From the NCBI RefSeq assembly GCF_005876835.1, contig NZ_PPSW01000017.1:40372-104371 (forward strand): a stretch of 64,000 bases of DNA, in the 5' to 3' direction. Each line of letters starts with the position of its first letter. The first letter of the stretch is position 1. The stretch is from Pseudoalteromonas phenolica. Lineage in GTDB: Bacteria > Pseudomonadota > Gammaproteobacteria > Enterobacterales > Alteromonadaceae. This document shows, one piece after another, positions 1 to 9,126 of this stretch. Under the pieces are notes generated by a model that was not told the origin of the DNA, did not search any database, and worked only from the letters and a program-made list of their open reading frames with translations. The position numbers and the translations under genes are program-made.

Positions 1-1130
1 CATGTATTCAACCGGGTCATCGCGTGCAAGCGTCGAGTTTAGGTGTGCGCAAAACCCAATACTTTGACTGGTGTGAATTGGCTAAAGCCGGTGAATATTA
101 TGAAGGTGCATTAGAAGGGCTAAAACAAGACCTAGATAATAACGTTGATAAATACCTTGGCAATGACAAACATGTTCTCACTACGCTTTCAGGCGGTTTA
201 GATTCAAGACTGATAGCTTGTTTATTGAAGCGCCGTAATTTAGATATGTCAGCGCTAAACTTCTCTCAGGGTAAAACCCAAGATCTATACTGTGCACAAG
301 CTTTCGCTGATAGTCAGAACATCAACCTTGATGTGATCAAAGTAAAAGACACCCAAGCAAAAACGGTTGAAGACAGGCTCGGTAAGCATTGGCGTAATGG
401 TGCTCACCCAGACTACTACCGTGTCACTCGCCCGGGACTTTCTTGGTCAGGCAATGGTGGGAGTGTTGGCTTGGGTGTGATTTACTACTCTGAAAAAGTG
501 TATCAAGCGGCATTAACTCAAGATGTTGAACATCTTGCTGATGCGTATTTATCACAGCAATTTGCGTATATTCCTAAGTCGATTATTCGTGGCGCTGAAG
601 GCATGCAGCAAACCTTAAAAGCCAATATTATTCGCTCATTAAAGCAATTCGGTGATGTGCCTTTAGATAAAGCTTACTATTTATTTTTATTGTTGAATGA
701 TCAGCACCACCATCTGGCGATCCCATTTGATAAAGTTGACGATTACCAAATGGATTTCTGTTTGCCATTCTATTCTTGGAAAGTGTTGCGTCATGTGTTA
801 TCTCAGCCTATTTCTCGGGTGAGAAAGCACCGTTTTTATCATGACTTCTTACAGTATGCGTTTCCTGAAGCGCTAAGTGCTCCTTGGCAGGCTTATCCTG
901 ATCATATTCCTTGTACTTTACCAAAAGAAGGTATAGATCAATGGCAGATCAAACGTCCAAAACAATTTAACACTGCAAAAGTATATGGGCTTTTATTCAG
1001 CTTGATGTTTAGTCAGCACAAGCGAATGGTTAATATTCCGTCTTTTAGCGCCGTTGCTGTGTTACATAGTTTGGGTTTAAAAGTGTATAACGACAAACTG
1101 AAAGTGGTAGAGAATATTTTGAAATGGTAG
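1..1130 (+). CDS. Asparagine synthase-related protein (5' end outside window)
   Basis: The reading frame is open to the left window edge (codons before the GTG at 24 continue upstream without a stop), so this is the C-terminal part, about 375 residues, of a longer protein. The PP-loop ATP-pyrophosphatase motif SGGLDSR is clear near the start of the visible part, which places it in the asparagine-synthase/amidotransferase superfamily that adenylates a carboxylate. The N-terminal glutaminase domain, if present, lies outside the window. In marine gammaproteobacteria such proteins often sit at the ends of surface-polysaccharide clusters, but that context cannot be checked here. The next gene is convergent. 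The superfamily is sure; the substrate is unknown. Confidence 0.8.
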   Translation, partial: CIQPGHRVQASSLGVRKTQYFDWCELAKAGEYYEGALEGLKQDLDNNVDKYLGNDKHVLTTLSGGLDSRLIACLLKRRNLDMSALNFSQGKTQDLYCAQAFADSQNINLDVIKVKDTQAKTVEDRLGKHWRNGAHPDYYRVTRPGLSWSGNGGSVGLGVIYYSEKVYQAALTQDVEHLADAYLSQQFAYIPKSIIRGAEGMQQTLKANIIRSLKQFGDVPLDKAYYLFLLLNDQHHHLAIPFDKVDDYQMDFCLPFYSWKVLRHVLSQPISRVRKHRFYHDFLQYAFPEALSAPWQAYPDHIPCTLPKEGIDQWQIKRPKQFNTAKVYGLLFSLMFSQHKRMVNIPSFSAVAVLHSLGLKVYNDKLKVVENILKW

Positions 1131-1177
1131 CTGAATTAGAAGTATATTGAATCTCTGAGAGATATAGCGTGTTAGCC

Positions 1178-1555
1178 CTAATCTGGGTTAACACGCCAAG
1201 GTGGATTTAACCTATTCTCGCCAGCCCAATAGAGCTTTATTTTATTGTTGGACGGATCATACAGCACAGCTTCACGCCATAAAAAACGCTCATCTGTTGG
1301 GAGCTGCGTAAACTCGATGCCTTTGTCTTGCAGATTAGCAACCCATTCATCTAGTTGTTCATGTTCAAAATAAATGGTGGTGCCGCTATTAAAATCGTTT
1401 TCGTTCAGAGAAAGAGAAAATGTCGCTTCTCCATCTGGGCACATGAGTCTTGCGTAGTGCGGTGTATCGACTATGAGTTTAAAGCCAAGTGTTTGGTAAA
1501 ACTCTACGGCGATTGGCATATTTTTAACTGGCAATGTGACCTGATTTAAATTCAC
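1178..1555 (-). CDS. VOC (glyoxalase/bleomycin resistance) family protein
   Basis: A protein of 125 residues that opens with the typical VOC pattern (MNLNQVTLPVKNMPIAVEFY) and ends in the matching KLYWAG segment, so it is one betaalphabetabetabeta module pair of the normal size. Members bind a divalent metal and act as lyases, dioxygenases or drug-binding proteins. No residue here fixes the substrate. It lies 47 bp downstream of the ABC1-kinase gene on the same strand and could be cotranscribed with it. Family is confident, function is not. Confidence 0.8.
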   Translation of the reverse strand: MNLNQVTLPVKNMPIAVEFYQTLGFKLIVDTPHYARLMCPDGEATFSLSLNENDFNSGTTIYFEHEQLDEWVANLQDKGIEFTQLPTDERFLWREAVLYDPSNNKIKLYWAGENRLNPPWRVNPD

Positions 1556-1602
1556 GGGGTAATCCTTTTTATTTAGGCGATTACCCCATGCTACACGCTG
1601 TA

Positions 1603-2931
1603 TTATTTTTGAGCCAGTTTTGCCTGCACTAAGAAAGATTTATACAACTGTTGTACATTGACCTTGGCATTGAGTTTAGCGGCAATCAGGTAAAGCCCAG
1701 CAAGCTTACGATGTATAAACAGTGCATCGATAGGCGGAGAGTGCCACTTGGATTTATCAGTACTCATCTCAAGTCCTTTGTCGCGAATTTGTGTGGCAAG
1801 AGGGCTCGTAGCAAAGTCATAGGATTTATCTTGTCTAAGCGGTTCGCAAGCAAGCATAAAAATATCCACGACTTTATGTTTGTAATCCAAGTCTATTTCA
1901 GAGTTGAAGTAACCAATTTGCTCAGCAGCTGATGCCACTAAATTTCTATTTTCAGACATGGCACCAGAAAATAGGGCAAAATAACCATTACACACAGACT
2001 GTGTGAGCTCGCGGGTTGCGCCAAAGTCCAGTAATACTATTTTTCCTGTATCGGGCTGATAAAGATAATTGCCAAAATTTGGGTCGGTTTGCACAGTATT
2101 AAATTTTAAAAGCTCAAAGAAGAATAAATAGATTAAGTCGCTTGCAAGGGCGTCACGTTGGGTTTGCGACAAAGATACACAAGCTTCTAAATCGATACCT
2201 TCAACAAACTCCATACTCAGTATATGCTCAGTGGTTAAATCGTTAATCACTTTGGGTATTTTAAATTGTTTAAAGCTTACAAGATTCTCTTGATATCGCT
2301 TTAAATGACGGGCTTCAAGTTGATAATCAGATTCGTCTAAAAGCTGTTGCTTTGCCTCAAAAATGAGCGGCGCTATGTCGATATGCTTGGGCAACAAGCC
2401 ACTCATTTTTAGAAGGCTTGCAAGATTATCGACATCGCTTTCTATACTTTTTGCGATCCCGGGGTACTGAATCTTTACCGCTAACTTTTCGCCATTTTCA
2501 AGTGTGGCTTTGTGGACTTGACCAATGGAAGCAGCGGCAAAGGGTTTTAATTCGATGTGTGAAAACTTGTCGAGCCAGTTATCCCCCCAATGCGATTTAA
2601 GCACACCAACTAATTGCTTGTGGGGCATGGCATGACCTTCTGATCTCAGCCTTGCCAATAATTTACTTAACTCGGGAGGCAATACTTCACCTGAGTCCAT
2701 AGATAAAAGTTGCCCCAACTTCATGGCCGCACCTCTAAGTTGAGCGAGCTGTTCAGCCAGGTTCTCAATATTTTTGGGTGAGAGGATCAAGGATTGTTTG
2801 TTTAGCTTTTCACCTTTGGCGACAGACTTTGCGCTGTCTATTAAGACATTGCCGGCCACTTTTGAGGCGAGTAAGCCAAATTTACTGAGTCGAGAAAAAC
2901 GAGAAGTTGGAACTGATTTACTTTTATCCAT
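1603..2931 (-). CDS. ABC1/UbiB-family atypical protein kinase
   Basis: A protein of 442 residues with the hallmarks of the ABC1 (ADCK/UbiB) atypical kinase family: the KxGQ motif at K71-Q74, the alanine-rich nucleotide loop AAASIGQ at 132-138 in place of a glycine loop, the VAIK-like lysine K153, the catalytic-loop DPNFGN at 282-287, and the metal-binding DFG at 301-303. E. coli UbiB and yeast Coq8 of this family support ubiquinone synthesis through ATPase activity. Unlike UbiB, no C-terminal transmembrane pair is obvious, and no ubi genes are nearby, so this is probably a paralogue rather than UbiB itself. Confidence 0.85.
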   Translation of the reverse strand: MDKSKSVPTSRFSRLSKFGLLASKVAGNVLIDSAKSVAKGEKLNKQSLILSPKNIENLAEQLAQLRGAAMKLGQLLSMDSGEVLPPELSKLLARLRSEGHAMPHKQLVGVLKSHWGDNWLDKFSHIELKPFAAASIGQVHKATLENGEKLAVKIQYPGIAKSIESDVDNLASLLKMSGLLPKHIDIAPLIFEAKQQLLDESDYQLEARHLKRYQENLVSFKQFKIPKVINDLTTEHILSMEFVEGIDLEACVSLSQTQRDALASDLIYLFFFELLKFNTVQTDPNFGNYLYQPDTGKIVLLDFGATRELTQSVCNGYFALFSGAMSENRNLVASAAEQIGYFNSEIDLDYKHKVVDIFMLACEPLRQDKSYDFATSPLATQIRDKGLEMSTDKSKWHSPPIDALFIHRKLAGLYLIAAKLNAKVNVQQLYKSFLVQAKLAQK

Positions 2932-3102
2932 ATGGTTTAGTGCTTATCTAGATATGTTGGTAATACGGTTTTCTTAGCTAAGCAGATCGACTTTTGTTTT
3001 TATCAAAATGTTTACAGTGTAAATTTTTTGTGTGAATATCTTGTGGCTATTTTAGGGAAGGTGGCAAATTTAATGAACTATATGATTTTTACAAGGAAAA
3101 AA

Positions 3103-3261
3103 ATGTTAAAATTATCTGCTATTTTAGCCGTTCTGGCTTTTGCTGCTTCATTGTCTTTTAATGCAACTGCGGTTGAGAATATCAGCTGTAGTTACAAGTT
3201 AGTTGATGGTGAAGTTAAACTAGTTAAATGTTGTGATAGCTCTCAATGTCATGAATATTAA
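3103..3261 (+). CDS. Small secreted peptide with four cysteines
   Basis: I start this at the ATG at 3103, not at an upstream in-frame codon, because AAGGA at 3093-3097 is well placed and the product then begins with a clean signal peptide. The 52-residue product has a hydrophobic stretch at residues 4-20, an AxA cleavage motif at 21-23, and a mature part of about 29 residues holding C29, C43, C44 and C49. No known family is recognised. It heads a run of same-strand genes for a thioredoxin-fold protein and an ABC exporter, which suggests a disulfide-bonded exported peptide, perhaps a bacteriocin or signal. That role is inference. Confidence 0.6.
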   Translation: MLKLSAILAVLAFAASLSFNATAVENISCSYKLVDGEVKLVKCCDSSQCHEY

Positions 3262-3363
3262 TTAGATATTGAAATAAGGCTCTGTTGTATTTGAACCTTT
3301 GTTAAAAGCATCATACACGTCAATTTATCTCCCATAAAAGCTCTTGAACACTAAGGAAGTAAC

Positions 3364-3750
3364 ATGTTTAAGTCGAGCAATTTAGTGATTAAATCTATTA
3401 AGTCGATCACTATACTGATTTTAATCGCTTTGTTAGGTTGGTTTGGTGGAAGCTTTGCATCAAGCTATTTAAACAAGCAAGATAGTGTCATTAAAGGTGA
3501 TTATTCAGCGCTGCTAGATAAAAGCCCAGTACTCTATGTTGCAACCGGTTGCCCTGCATGTAAGAAAGCCAAAGAGTATATAGATAATAATAACTTGAAT
3601 GTTGAAATTAGGAACATTTCTTCAAACCCCAAATGGCTTGAGCAATTAAATAGCCTAGAAATAAACACAGTGCCTACCTTGCTCTTCAAAGAAAAGCTGA
3701 TCATTGGTTTTTCTGAATATAATTACCAGTCGCTCGATATAAAATCATAA
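3364..3750 (+). CDS. Membrane-anchored thioredoxin/glutaredoxin-like protein
   Basis: A protein of 128 residues with one N-terminal transmembrane helix (about 13-31) followed by a short glutaredoxin-like domain. The redox motif is C63-P-A-C66, and the conserved cis-proline follows a valine (TVPT, P104), as in the thioredoxin fold. With the N-terminal anchor the domain most likely faces the periplasm. AAGGAAG stands just before the start. It sits 102 bp after a four-cysteine secreted peptide and 19 bp before the membrane fusion protein, so the likely job is to reduce, form or isomerise disulfides in the peptide. The fold is confident, the partner is inferred. Confidence 0.75.
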   Translation: MFKSSNLVIKSIKSITILILIALLGWFGGSFASSYLNKQDSVIKGDYSALLDKSPVLYVATGCPACKKAKEYIDNNNLNVEIRNISSNPKWLEQLNSLEINTVPTLLFKEKLIIGFSEYNYQSLDIKS

Positions 3751-3769
3751 TTTTTAAAAGGCATGGAAA

Positions 3770-4987
3770 ATGCAGATCCCTACTGATAAGAAAAGCCAGT
3801 CACTCAAAATTATTTCTGCACTTACGATAATTATTTTGTTAGTGAGTGCTGTTGTCTCTATGCAAAACACCTCAAAGCCTTTAGAAATTGAGACGGTGTC
3901 GCCGAGTTATGATTATTTACAGACCACAGTGAGTGCTTTTGGTAGTTTGCAACCTAAGGTAAGGCATAGCATTTTAGCTCAAGTGGATGGCATCATTGAA
4001 AATATCTATAAAAGGCCGGGTGATAAAGTCAGCCAAGGCGATCTTATTATTGAGCTTGTTAATCCAAAATTAAACCGTTCAATTGAACAAGAAAAGTTAC
4101 TACTGCAGGGTAAGCTGGCTGAACTAGAAAAAATGAAAGCAACTCAGCGTCAGCTGCTTCAAAAACAAGAATCTAAAGTATTAATTGCGCAATATGACCT
4201 AACAATCAGCCAAAGTAAGTTAGAAGCACAAAATAAACTGGCAGCGCTCAGTATTGTTTCTTCGCTTGATTTACAACAGGCAGAGTTAAATCAACAGAAA
4301 GCTAAATTATTCTTAGAACAAGAAAAATACGCATTGGATGCACTTAAAGCCATGCAAAAGGCTGAAATGAACGCATATGAGTTTGAACTTCAAAGGGCAA
4401 CAAAACAGTTAGAGCTTTTAGAAAGAGACAAAGAAAACCTGAAAATCCGAGCTGGTCAAAAAGGGGTAATTGTCAAACTCAACACCAATTTAGAGGCAGG
4501 TCTTAATATTCAAGAAGATACTATGATTGGGCAAATTGCAGACCCTGCTAGCCTTTTTGCTCTCCTTAGAGTTCAAGCTTCTCAGGCGTCATTATTAGAG
4601 TTAAACCAGTCAGTTGATATTAAAATAAAAGGACAGCATGTATCTGGCTTGATTGAACGTATTTCACCCAATGTTGAAAACTCGACGGTTGAAGTAGAGG
4701 TTAAGTTTACGCAAGTGTTACCCAGCCATTCGATATCAAATATGAGTGTAACTGCAAATATTCATTATAAGTCAAAAGATAAAAATCTATTACTTGTAAA
4801 GCCAAAGCACATTAATTACGCAGGTACGAATACCGTGCTTGTAAAAAATGAAATTTCTCAAAGAGTTAAACCACAGCAGATAACGGTTGGTTGGATTGGA
4901 GAGCAGCACATTCAAATTTTGGAAGGTTTGGCTGTGAATGATGAGGTGGTGTTAACTGATCCTAGAGAGTGGGATGGGAGCCTATAA
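3770..4987 (+). CDS. HlyD/MacA-type periplasmic adaptor (membrane fusion protein)
   Basis: A protein of 405 residues with an N-terminal membrane anchor (about 13-31), a first half lipoyl-like segment (HSILAQVDGIIENI), a long alpha-helical hairpin of low hydrophobicity (about 105-230) and the second lipoyl half plus beta-barrel afterwards. This is the RND/ABC membrane fusion architecture, nearest to MacA. Such proteins join an inner-membrane ABC exporter to an outer-membrane channel; no TolC-like gene is adjacent, so a shared TolC would be needed. Its stop codon overlaps the start of the ATPase gene by one base, which indicates translational coupling. Confidence 0.85.
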   Translation: MQIPTDKKSQSLKIISALTIIILLVSAVVSMQNTSKPLEIETVSPSYDYLQTTVSAFGSLQPKVRHSILAQVDGIIENIYKRPGDKVSQGDLIIELVNPKLNRSIEQEKLLLQGKLAELEKMKATQRQLLQKQESKVLIAQYDLTISQSKLEAQNKLAALSIVSSLDLQQAELNQQKAKLFLEQEKYALDALKAMQKAEMNAYEFELQRATKQLELLERDKENLKIRAGQKGVIVKLNTNLEAGLNIQEDTMIGQIADPASLFALLRVQASQASLLELNQSVDIKIKGQHVSGLIERISPNVENSTVEVEVKFTQVLPSHSISNMSVTANIHYKSKDKNLLLVKPKHINYAGTNTVLVKNEISQRVKPQQITVGWIGEQHIQILEGLAVNDEVVLTDPREWDGSL

Positions 4988-5661
4988 TGAGTGATGTATT
5001 AATTAGGCTTTCACAATTAGGCAAGTGCTTTAGTGGACCTGCCGGTGATGTGACGGTTTTAAAAAATATCAATTTAGCAATTGAGCGCGGAGAAATACTT
5101 GCTGTTATTGGTAAGTCAGGCAGTGGTAAATCAACGCTGCTTTCAATTATTGGTTTGTTAGATAACGCGACAGCTGGTCATTACGCGCTATGTGATACCG
5201 ATGTGCGCAGTTTGTCCCATTACCAAACGAGTATTTTACGCAACCAAAATATTGGCTGGGTGTTTCAAAATTTTAACCTTGTTTCTGAACTTTCTGTTTT
5301 AAAAAATGTAGAGCTACCACTCAAATACAATAAAAATATAAAAAAGACAGATTACAAAGCTATCGCACTCAAACAGTTAGAGCGAGTCGGCTTATTAGAT
5401 AAGCAAAATAATTTTCCAGAGCAACTTTCAGGGGGACAGCAGCAAAGGGTTGCAATAGCGAGAGCACTCGTGGGTGAACCAGATGTACTTTTATGTGATG
5501 AACCAACCGGAAATCTAGACTCAGAAAATGCGGATCAAATTGTCGATCTATTACTTACCTTAAATGCGGCAGGCTCTACAGTATTAATCGTGACGCATAA
5601 TGAGTCACTCGCTCAACAATGTGGTCGAATCATAGAGATCAAAGATGGGATGATAGTTTAA
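4987..5661 (+). CDS. MacB/LolD-type ABC transporter ATP-binding protein
   Basis: I choose the ATG at 4987, which overlaps the preceding TAA in the arrangement TAATG, over an in-frame ATG 18 bp earlier. The 224-residue product has Walker A GKSGSGKST at 42-50, a Q-loop (WVFQNFNL), the signature LSGGQQQR and Walker B LLCDEPTGNLDS followed by an H-loop histidine (VTHNES). Length and motifs match the MacB/LolD/FtsE branch, which drives mechanotransmission rather than classical transport. It would power the FtsX-type permease encoded next, with the adaptor upstream completing a tripartite exporter. Confidence 0.9.
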   Translation: MSDVLIRLSQLGKCFSGPAGDVTVLKNINLAIERGEILAVIGKSGSGKSTLLSIIGLLDNATAGHYALCDTDVRSLSHYQTSILRNQNIGWVFQNFNLVSELSVLKNVELPLKYNKNIKKTDYKAIALKQLERVGLLDKQNNFPEQLSGGQQQRVAIARALVGEPDVLLCDEPTGNLDSENADQIVDLLLTLNAAGSTVLIVTHNESLAQQCGRIIEIKDGMIV

Positions 5662-5663
5662 TC

Positions 5664-7988
5664 ATGTGGGATGACATTCAACTTGGTTGGCGACATTGGC
5701 AAAGCCAGCGTTTACGTTGGGGTTTTCTCGTTTTAGCATGGGGGCTATTCAGCGCTTTAGTCGTAACCGTTGTTCAACTAGGGGTGAGTTTAAGCAAAGA
5801 CAGACCAACTTGGTCAGGTTCTAACAAGCCTATTTACACGGTTGCTTATGGATTACAAGGTCAACTTACTTCTGCTAAAGGTACGCATATTGATGAGGCG
5901 AGAGAATTACCAGAAGCAGCTCATTATTCTAAGTTTGTTATTCAAAATCGGCCTTTACTAGTAAACGGTCGTGAAACTAAAGTCGCTATTTTATTTTATG
6001 ATGTAAATTTTTTTCGTATGCTCCAGTCTGACGAGAACCTATGGCGTTCAGAGCAAGTATTTGCAACTTATCAATTAAAGCAAAAACTTTCTCAAACAGG
6101 TAAAGATATTGTTGTAGAAATAGCCAATTCGTCACAAACTCTTGAGCATTGGCTTCCAGAGGAATTTAATACCTTCTCAAGTAATCAAATTGACTTATAT
6201 ATGCCCTTGTCTCGGCTAGGAGATGTTATTCCTTTCTTTAAAGGCAATAATGCCACTGAGACGCAAGCGTTAATGAATGAATTGCCACTATATTATGGGC
6301 TTATTGAAGTGGCAGAGAACTTTTCTGTTTCACAAGCAAAGCAGCACGTTCAGTCTAGAGTAGACGAAGCAGGAGACTCATTAGTTAGTTTGAACTTAAA
6401 AACAAATATTGAATTAGTAAAAGGGGTAGAGCTCTCTCCGCAGCATAGAAGCGAATTACTAAGACAGCTTGTTATTCTCAGCATTATTTTAATTGCGTTT
6501 GCATTTGTACTCATTACTAACTACTTCTCAGTTGTAGCAGCATTGGCTCTAAAAAGAAGCCGTGAATTTTCACTCAAGTTTGCATTGGGCGCATCGTTTA
6601 AAGCGCAATTAAAGCATTTAGTTTTTGAAAGTTTACCCTTTCTATTTGTTGTTTTGTTGATAGCCATATTGAGTGCAATACTGATCCAATGGCAATTATA
6701 TTCAAGTGATATATTCAAAAAGTACTTCTCGGCGCAATGGCAGTTTTCCTGGTCTCTATGGGCACTAGTATTGCTTGGGTGTCTCGGTACTATTTTTTTA
6801 GTGTCTTTATTACCTGTGATTAACTTATTAAAAAGTACGCATTTTAGTCGTGCTAAGGCTGGCGCGAGCAAAACTCAAAAAAGCCTTATTATTATTCAGT
6901 TAAGCTTACAAATAGTGCTTACGCTATTTGCATTAAACTTTGCGCTTTCATGTGGATATCAAGAACTAAAGATGCAGTGGAGCGATAAACTGTCAATGTC
7001 GGTTAATGGTCATGAGGTTAACCGATATGATGACATGCCTTTTGCCTTGTCCGTTGATTGGCTAAATGGCCATAAAGAAGGGATGACTTTAAGTGATAGT
7101 CCATTAATTAGTCCTCGTTTCCCACAGTATAAAATTCACTTGAACAATAGTTATGGCGATCAAGTGTATTTTACAGATCATATAAAAGTTGCAGAGAATT
7201 TCTTTTCAACGGTTGCAGCAAAGTTTTTATATCAAGGCCAGCTTACGCAGAGTACCGTTGTTATTAACAAAGCGCTTGCAATGGCATTAACTTCTCACCG
7301 AAACTATCAAAGTCTTATTGGAAAAGAGTTACGTTTTGAACAAGATGAAACAAGTTACACCATTGCTGCTGTTTTGGAGAATCTACCGCATGCAGGTGAG
7401 AGCTTGTCTGATATCCCTATGGTCTACTCATCGATCACTCCCTCGACTGAATTGTATTCCCCGCTTTATGTCTATAGTTCAGACTCAGCCAGTGGTTCAA
7501 AAATACTATCTCACCTCGATATTGATGCAGGTTTTGGAAAAGTAAAACCGCTTGGCGATATTTCTCAGCAACTATTTGACTTAAATAAAAATAGAATAGG
7601 TTTGTTGATAATAACGTTACAAGTTGCAGCCCTGATATTTGTGATTTTAGTTGTCGGCATTTTATATCAAATAAAAACCATGCTGTTGGCAGAACAGAGG
7701 GTATTGGGGTTGAAATTAGCGATAGGCAAAACCAAAGGCAATTTGTTACGTGACGAGATATTCAAAAAATTAGTAATACTCTTAGTTAGTATGATGTTTT
7801 TTATCACGGCACTGACGTTCAGTGAAGGTTATTTTATTCAATTAGTGAAGTTAGAAATTACAGCTGTAATACCTGTTGTGAGTAGCATGGTTATCGTTTT
7901 AATCGCACTGTTAAGCTCGTCTTTTTTAGCTTTAAGATCGTTAAATACAAACAGTATTAAAACATTGTTATCGGAACAGGCTTTCTAA
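5664..7988 (+). CDS. FtsX/MacB-like ABC transporter permease
   Basis: I start at the ATG at 5664, two bases after the ATPase stop; an upstream in-frame start would lie inside the ATPase gene. The 774-residue product has an N-terminal helix (about 20-42), a periplasmic domain, three to four helices (about 270-425), a second periplasmic domain and three C-terminal helices. That is two FtsX-like modules in tandem, longer than MacB permease parts that carry one module. Such proteins export peptides, lipoproteins or toxins, or act in antimicrobial-peptide resistance. Coupling to the adaptor and ATPase is clear; the cargo is inferred to be the 52-residue peptide at the head of the operon. Confidence 0.8.
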   Translation: MWDDIQLGWRHWQSQRLRWGFLVLAWGLFSALVVTVVQLGVSLSKDRPTWSGSNKPIYTVAYGLQGQLTSAKGTHIDEARELPEAAHYSKFVIQNRPLLVNGRETKVAILFYDVNFFRMLQSDENLWRSEQVFATYQLKQKLSQTGKDIVVEIANSSQTLEHWLPEEFNTFSSNQIDLYMPLSRLGDVIPFFKGNNATETQALMNELPLYYGLIEVAENFSVSQAKQHVQSRVDEAGDSLVSLNLKTNIELVKGVELSPQHRSELLRQLVILSIILIAFAFVLITNYFSVVAALALKRSREFSLKFALGASFKAQLKHLVFESLPFLFVVLLIAILSAILIQWQLYSSDIFKKYFSAQWQFSWSLWALVLLGCLGTIFLVSLLPVINLLKSTHFSRAKAGASKTQKSLIIIQLSLQIVLTLFALNFALSCGYQELKMQWSDKLSMSVNGHEVNRYDDMPFALSVDWLNGHKEGMTLSDSPLISPRFPQYKIHLNNSYGDQVYFTDHIKVAENFFSTVAAKFLYQGQLTQSTVVINKALAMALTSHRNYQSLIGKELRFEQDETSYTIAAVLENLPHAGESLSDIPMVYSSITPSTELYSPLYVYSSDSASGSKILSHLDIDAGFGKVKPLGDISQQLFDLNKNRIGLLIITLQVAALIFVILVVGILYQIKTMLLAEQRVLGLKLAIGKTKGNLLRDEIFKKLVILLVSMMFFITALTFSEGYFIQLVKLEITAVIPVVSSMVIVLIALLSSSFLALRSLNTNSIKTLLSEQAF

Positions 7989-8004
7989 AGTTTAAGGAAA
8001 ATGT

Positions 8005-8556
8005 ATGTTTAAATTTATGACTTCGATTATGTTGTTACTTGTAAGCAAGGCTGCAATATCGACTGAAATAGTCGAAATGGAAAAACTTCAATTTAAATCC
8101 CTTTATTACAAAATGATGGTAGATACTTATCAGCAACAGGATAACTCACCACTCGCTGGCATGGGGGGGACGCCTGTACCTTATGTGTTAATTTACGATG
8201 TCAAAAATGAGAAGTTTGTTAGTGACCAAGAAAAATATAAACTTCTTAAACTTGATGAAATCGATAATGGTGCGGTACTCAAAATCCCGACTATTTTAAG
8301 TAATAAACCTAAAGCGCATCACTATTTTGACGCATTAAAAATACCACAGCTGAAACATTATATACCTGATGTTAATACTAAAAATGAGTACATTGTGATC
8401 ATGTCGATACCAACCATTAAGGAAGCGCGTGGCACTGAGCAACTTATTAAAAAAACAGGGATGCAAAATTATGTGTCTTTACCAAAACTAGTGGCCCATA
8501 TTAATAAAGAGCTTAAAAACAAAAATTGGCAAATATTTAAGTATACAAGCAGCTAA
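8005..8556 (+). CDS. Unknown periplasmic protein, last gene of exporter operon
   Basis: A protein of 183 residues that I do not recognise. It has a short N-terminal signal peptide (about 1-19, ending near KAAIS), a region with glycine and proline turns (LAGMGGTPVPYV, about 50-61) and a lysine-rich C-terminal half; the mature part has no cysteine. The start has a purine-rich ribosome site (AAGGAAA) and lies 16 bp after the permease stop. Being last in an operon with an exported peptide, it could be an immunity, processing or accessory protein. That is position-based inference only. Confidence 0.55.
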   Translation: MFKFMTSIMLLLVSKAAISTEIVEMEKLQFKSLYYKMMVDTYQQQDNSPLAGMGGTPVPYVLIYDVKNEKFVSDQEKYKLLKLDEIDNGAVLKIPTILSNKPKAHHYFDALKIPQLKHYIPDVNTKNEYIVIMSIPTIKEARGTEQLIKKTGMQNYVSLPKLVAHINKELKNKNWQIFKYTSS

Positions 8557-8604
8557 ACACGCCTTACCTTATTCAATGACATCTATGCGCATTTTGAATG
8601 TGTA

Positions 8605-9126
8605 TTAACGCAAAAATTGTGTCTTATCTTGTCGGGTATGAATGATTGCATCTAACACGAGTGGTTTTTCAAATCCAGCAACGCCTTCGTGTGCTAGCAG
8701 CCATTGTTTTCGCTCAACGCCACCTGCGTAACCTGTTAACGTGCCCGATGCACCAATGACTCGGTGACAGGGCACAATCAGAGTTATCGGATTTCTGCCG
8801 TTTGCACCACCGACGGCGCGCACGGCTTTTGGATTATTAAGGCGCTCTGCGAGCTGTAAATATGAGTAAGTGTGGCCAAATGGAATATCACACAACGCTT
8901 GCCAGACCGACTTTTGAAATTCAGTGCCAACAGGGTCGAGAGGGAGATCAAAGTTTTGGCGAGTGCCGGCAAAGTATTCTTCGAGTTGGGTAATACATTG
9001 GGCGATGAGTTTTGACGGTACAACAGGCTCTTTATGTTCGCCACAGAAAATGAGCTGGCATATCCCTTCATCGGTTGCTTTTATTTCCATCGTGCCAAGT
9101 GGGCTCTCAAAGTAGTCACAATACAT
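8605..9126 (-). CDS. ogt: Methylated-DNA--protein-cysteine methyltransferase
   Basis: A suicide repair enzyme that takes the alkyl group from O6-alkylguanine onto its own cysteine. The active site PCHRVIG is at residues 119-125 (acceptor C120) and the preceding SVWQAL and [10 protein letters not shown] segments are typical of Ogt/Ada C-domains. I start at the ATG whose first base is the last base of the upstream stop (TAATG at 9126), giving 173 residues; a longer in-frame version would read into the upstream gene. The overlap with the Ada/AlkA fusion gene makes a two-gene alkylation-repair operon. Confidence 0.9.
   Translation of the reverse strand: MYCDYFESPLGTMEIKATDEGICQLIFCGEHKEPVVPSKLIAQCITQLEEYFAGTRQNFDLPLDPVGTEFQKSVWQALCDIPFGHTYSYLQLAERLNNPKAVRAVGGANGRNPITLIVPCHRVIGASGTLTGYAGGVERKQWLLAHEGVAGFEKPLVLDAIIHTRQDKTQFLR

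Noticed and set aside
1..3261. The asparagine-synthase-like protein and the small peptide as a lasso-peptide pair
   Set aside because: They are 2 kb apart with two opposite-strand genes between, there is no lasso B-type protease, and the peptide has a secretion signal rather than a lasso leader.
6521..6871. Minus-strand 116-residue frame inside the FtsX permease
   Set aside because: Antisense to a well-supported gene and without a family pattern.
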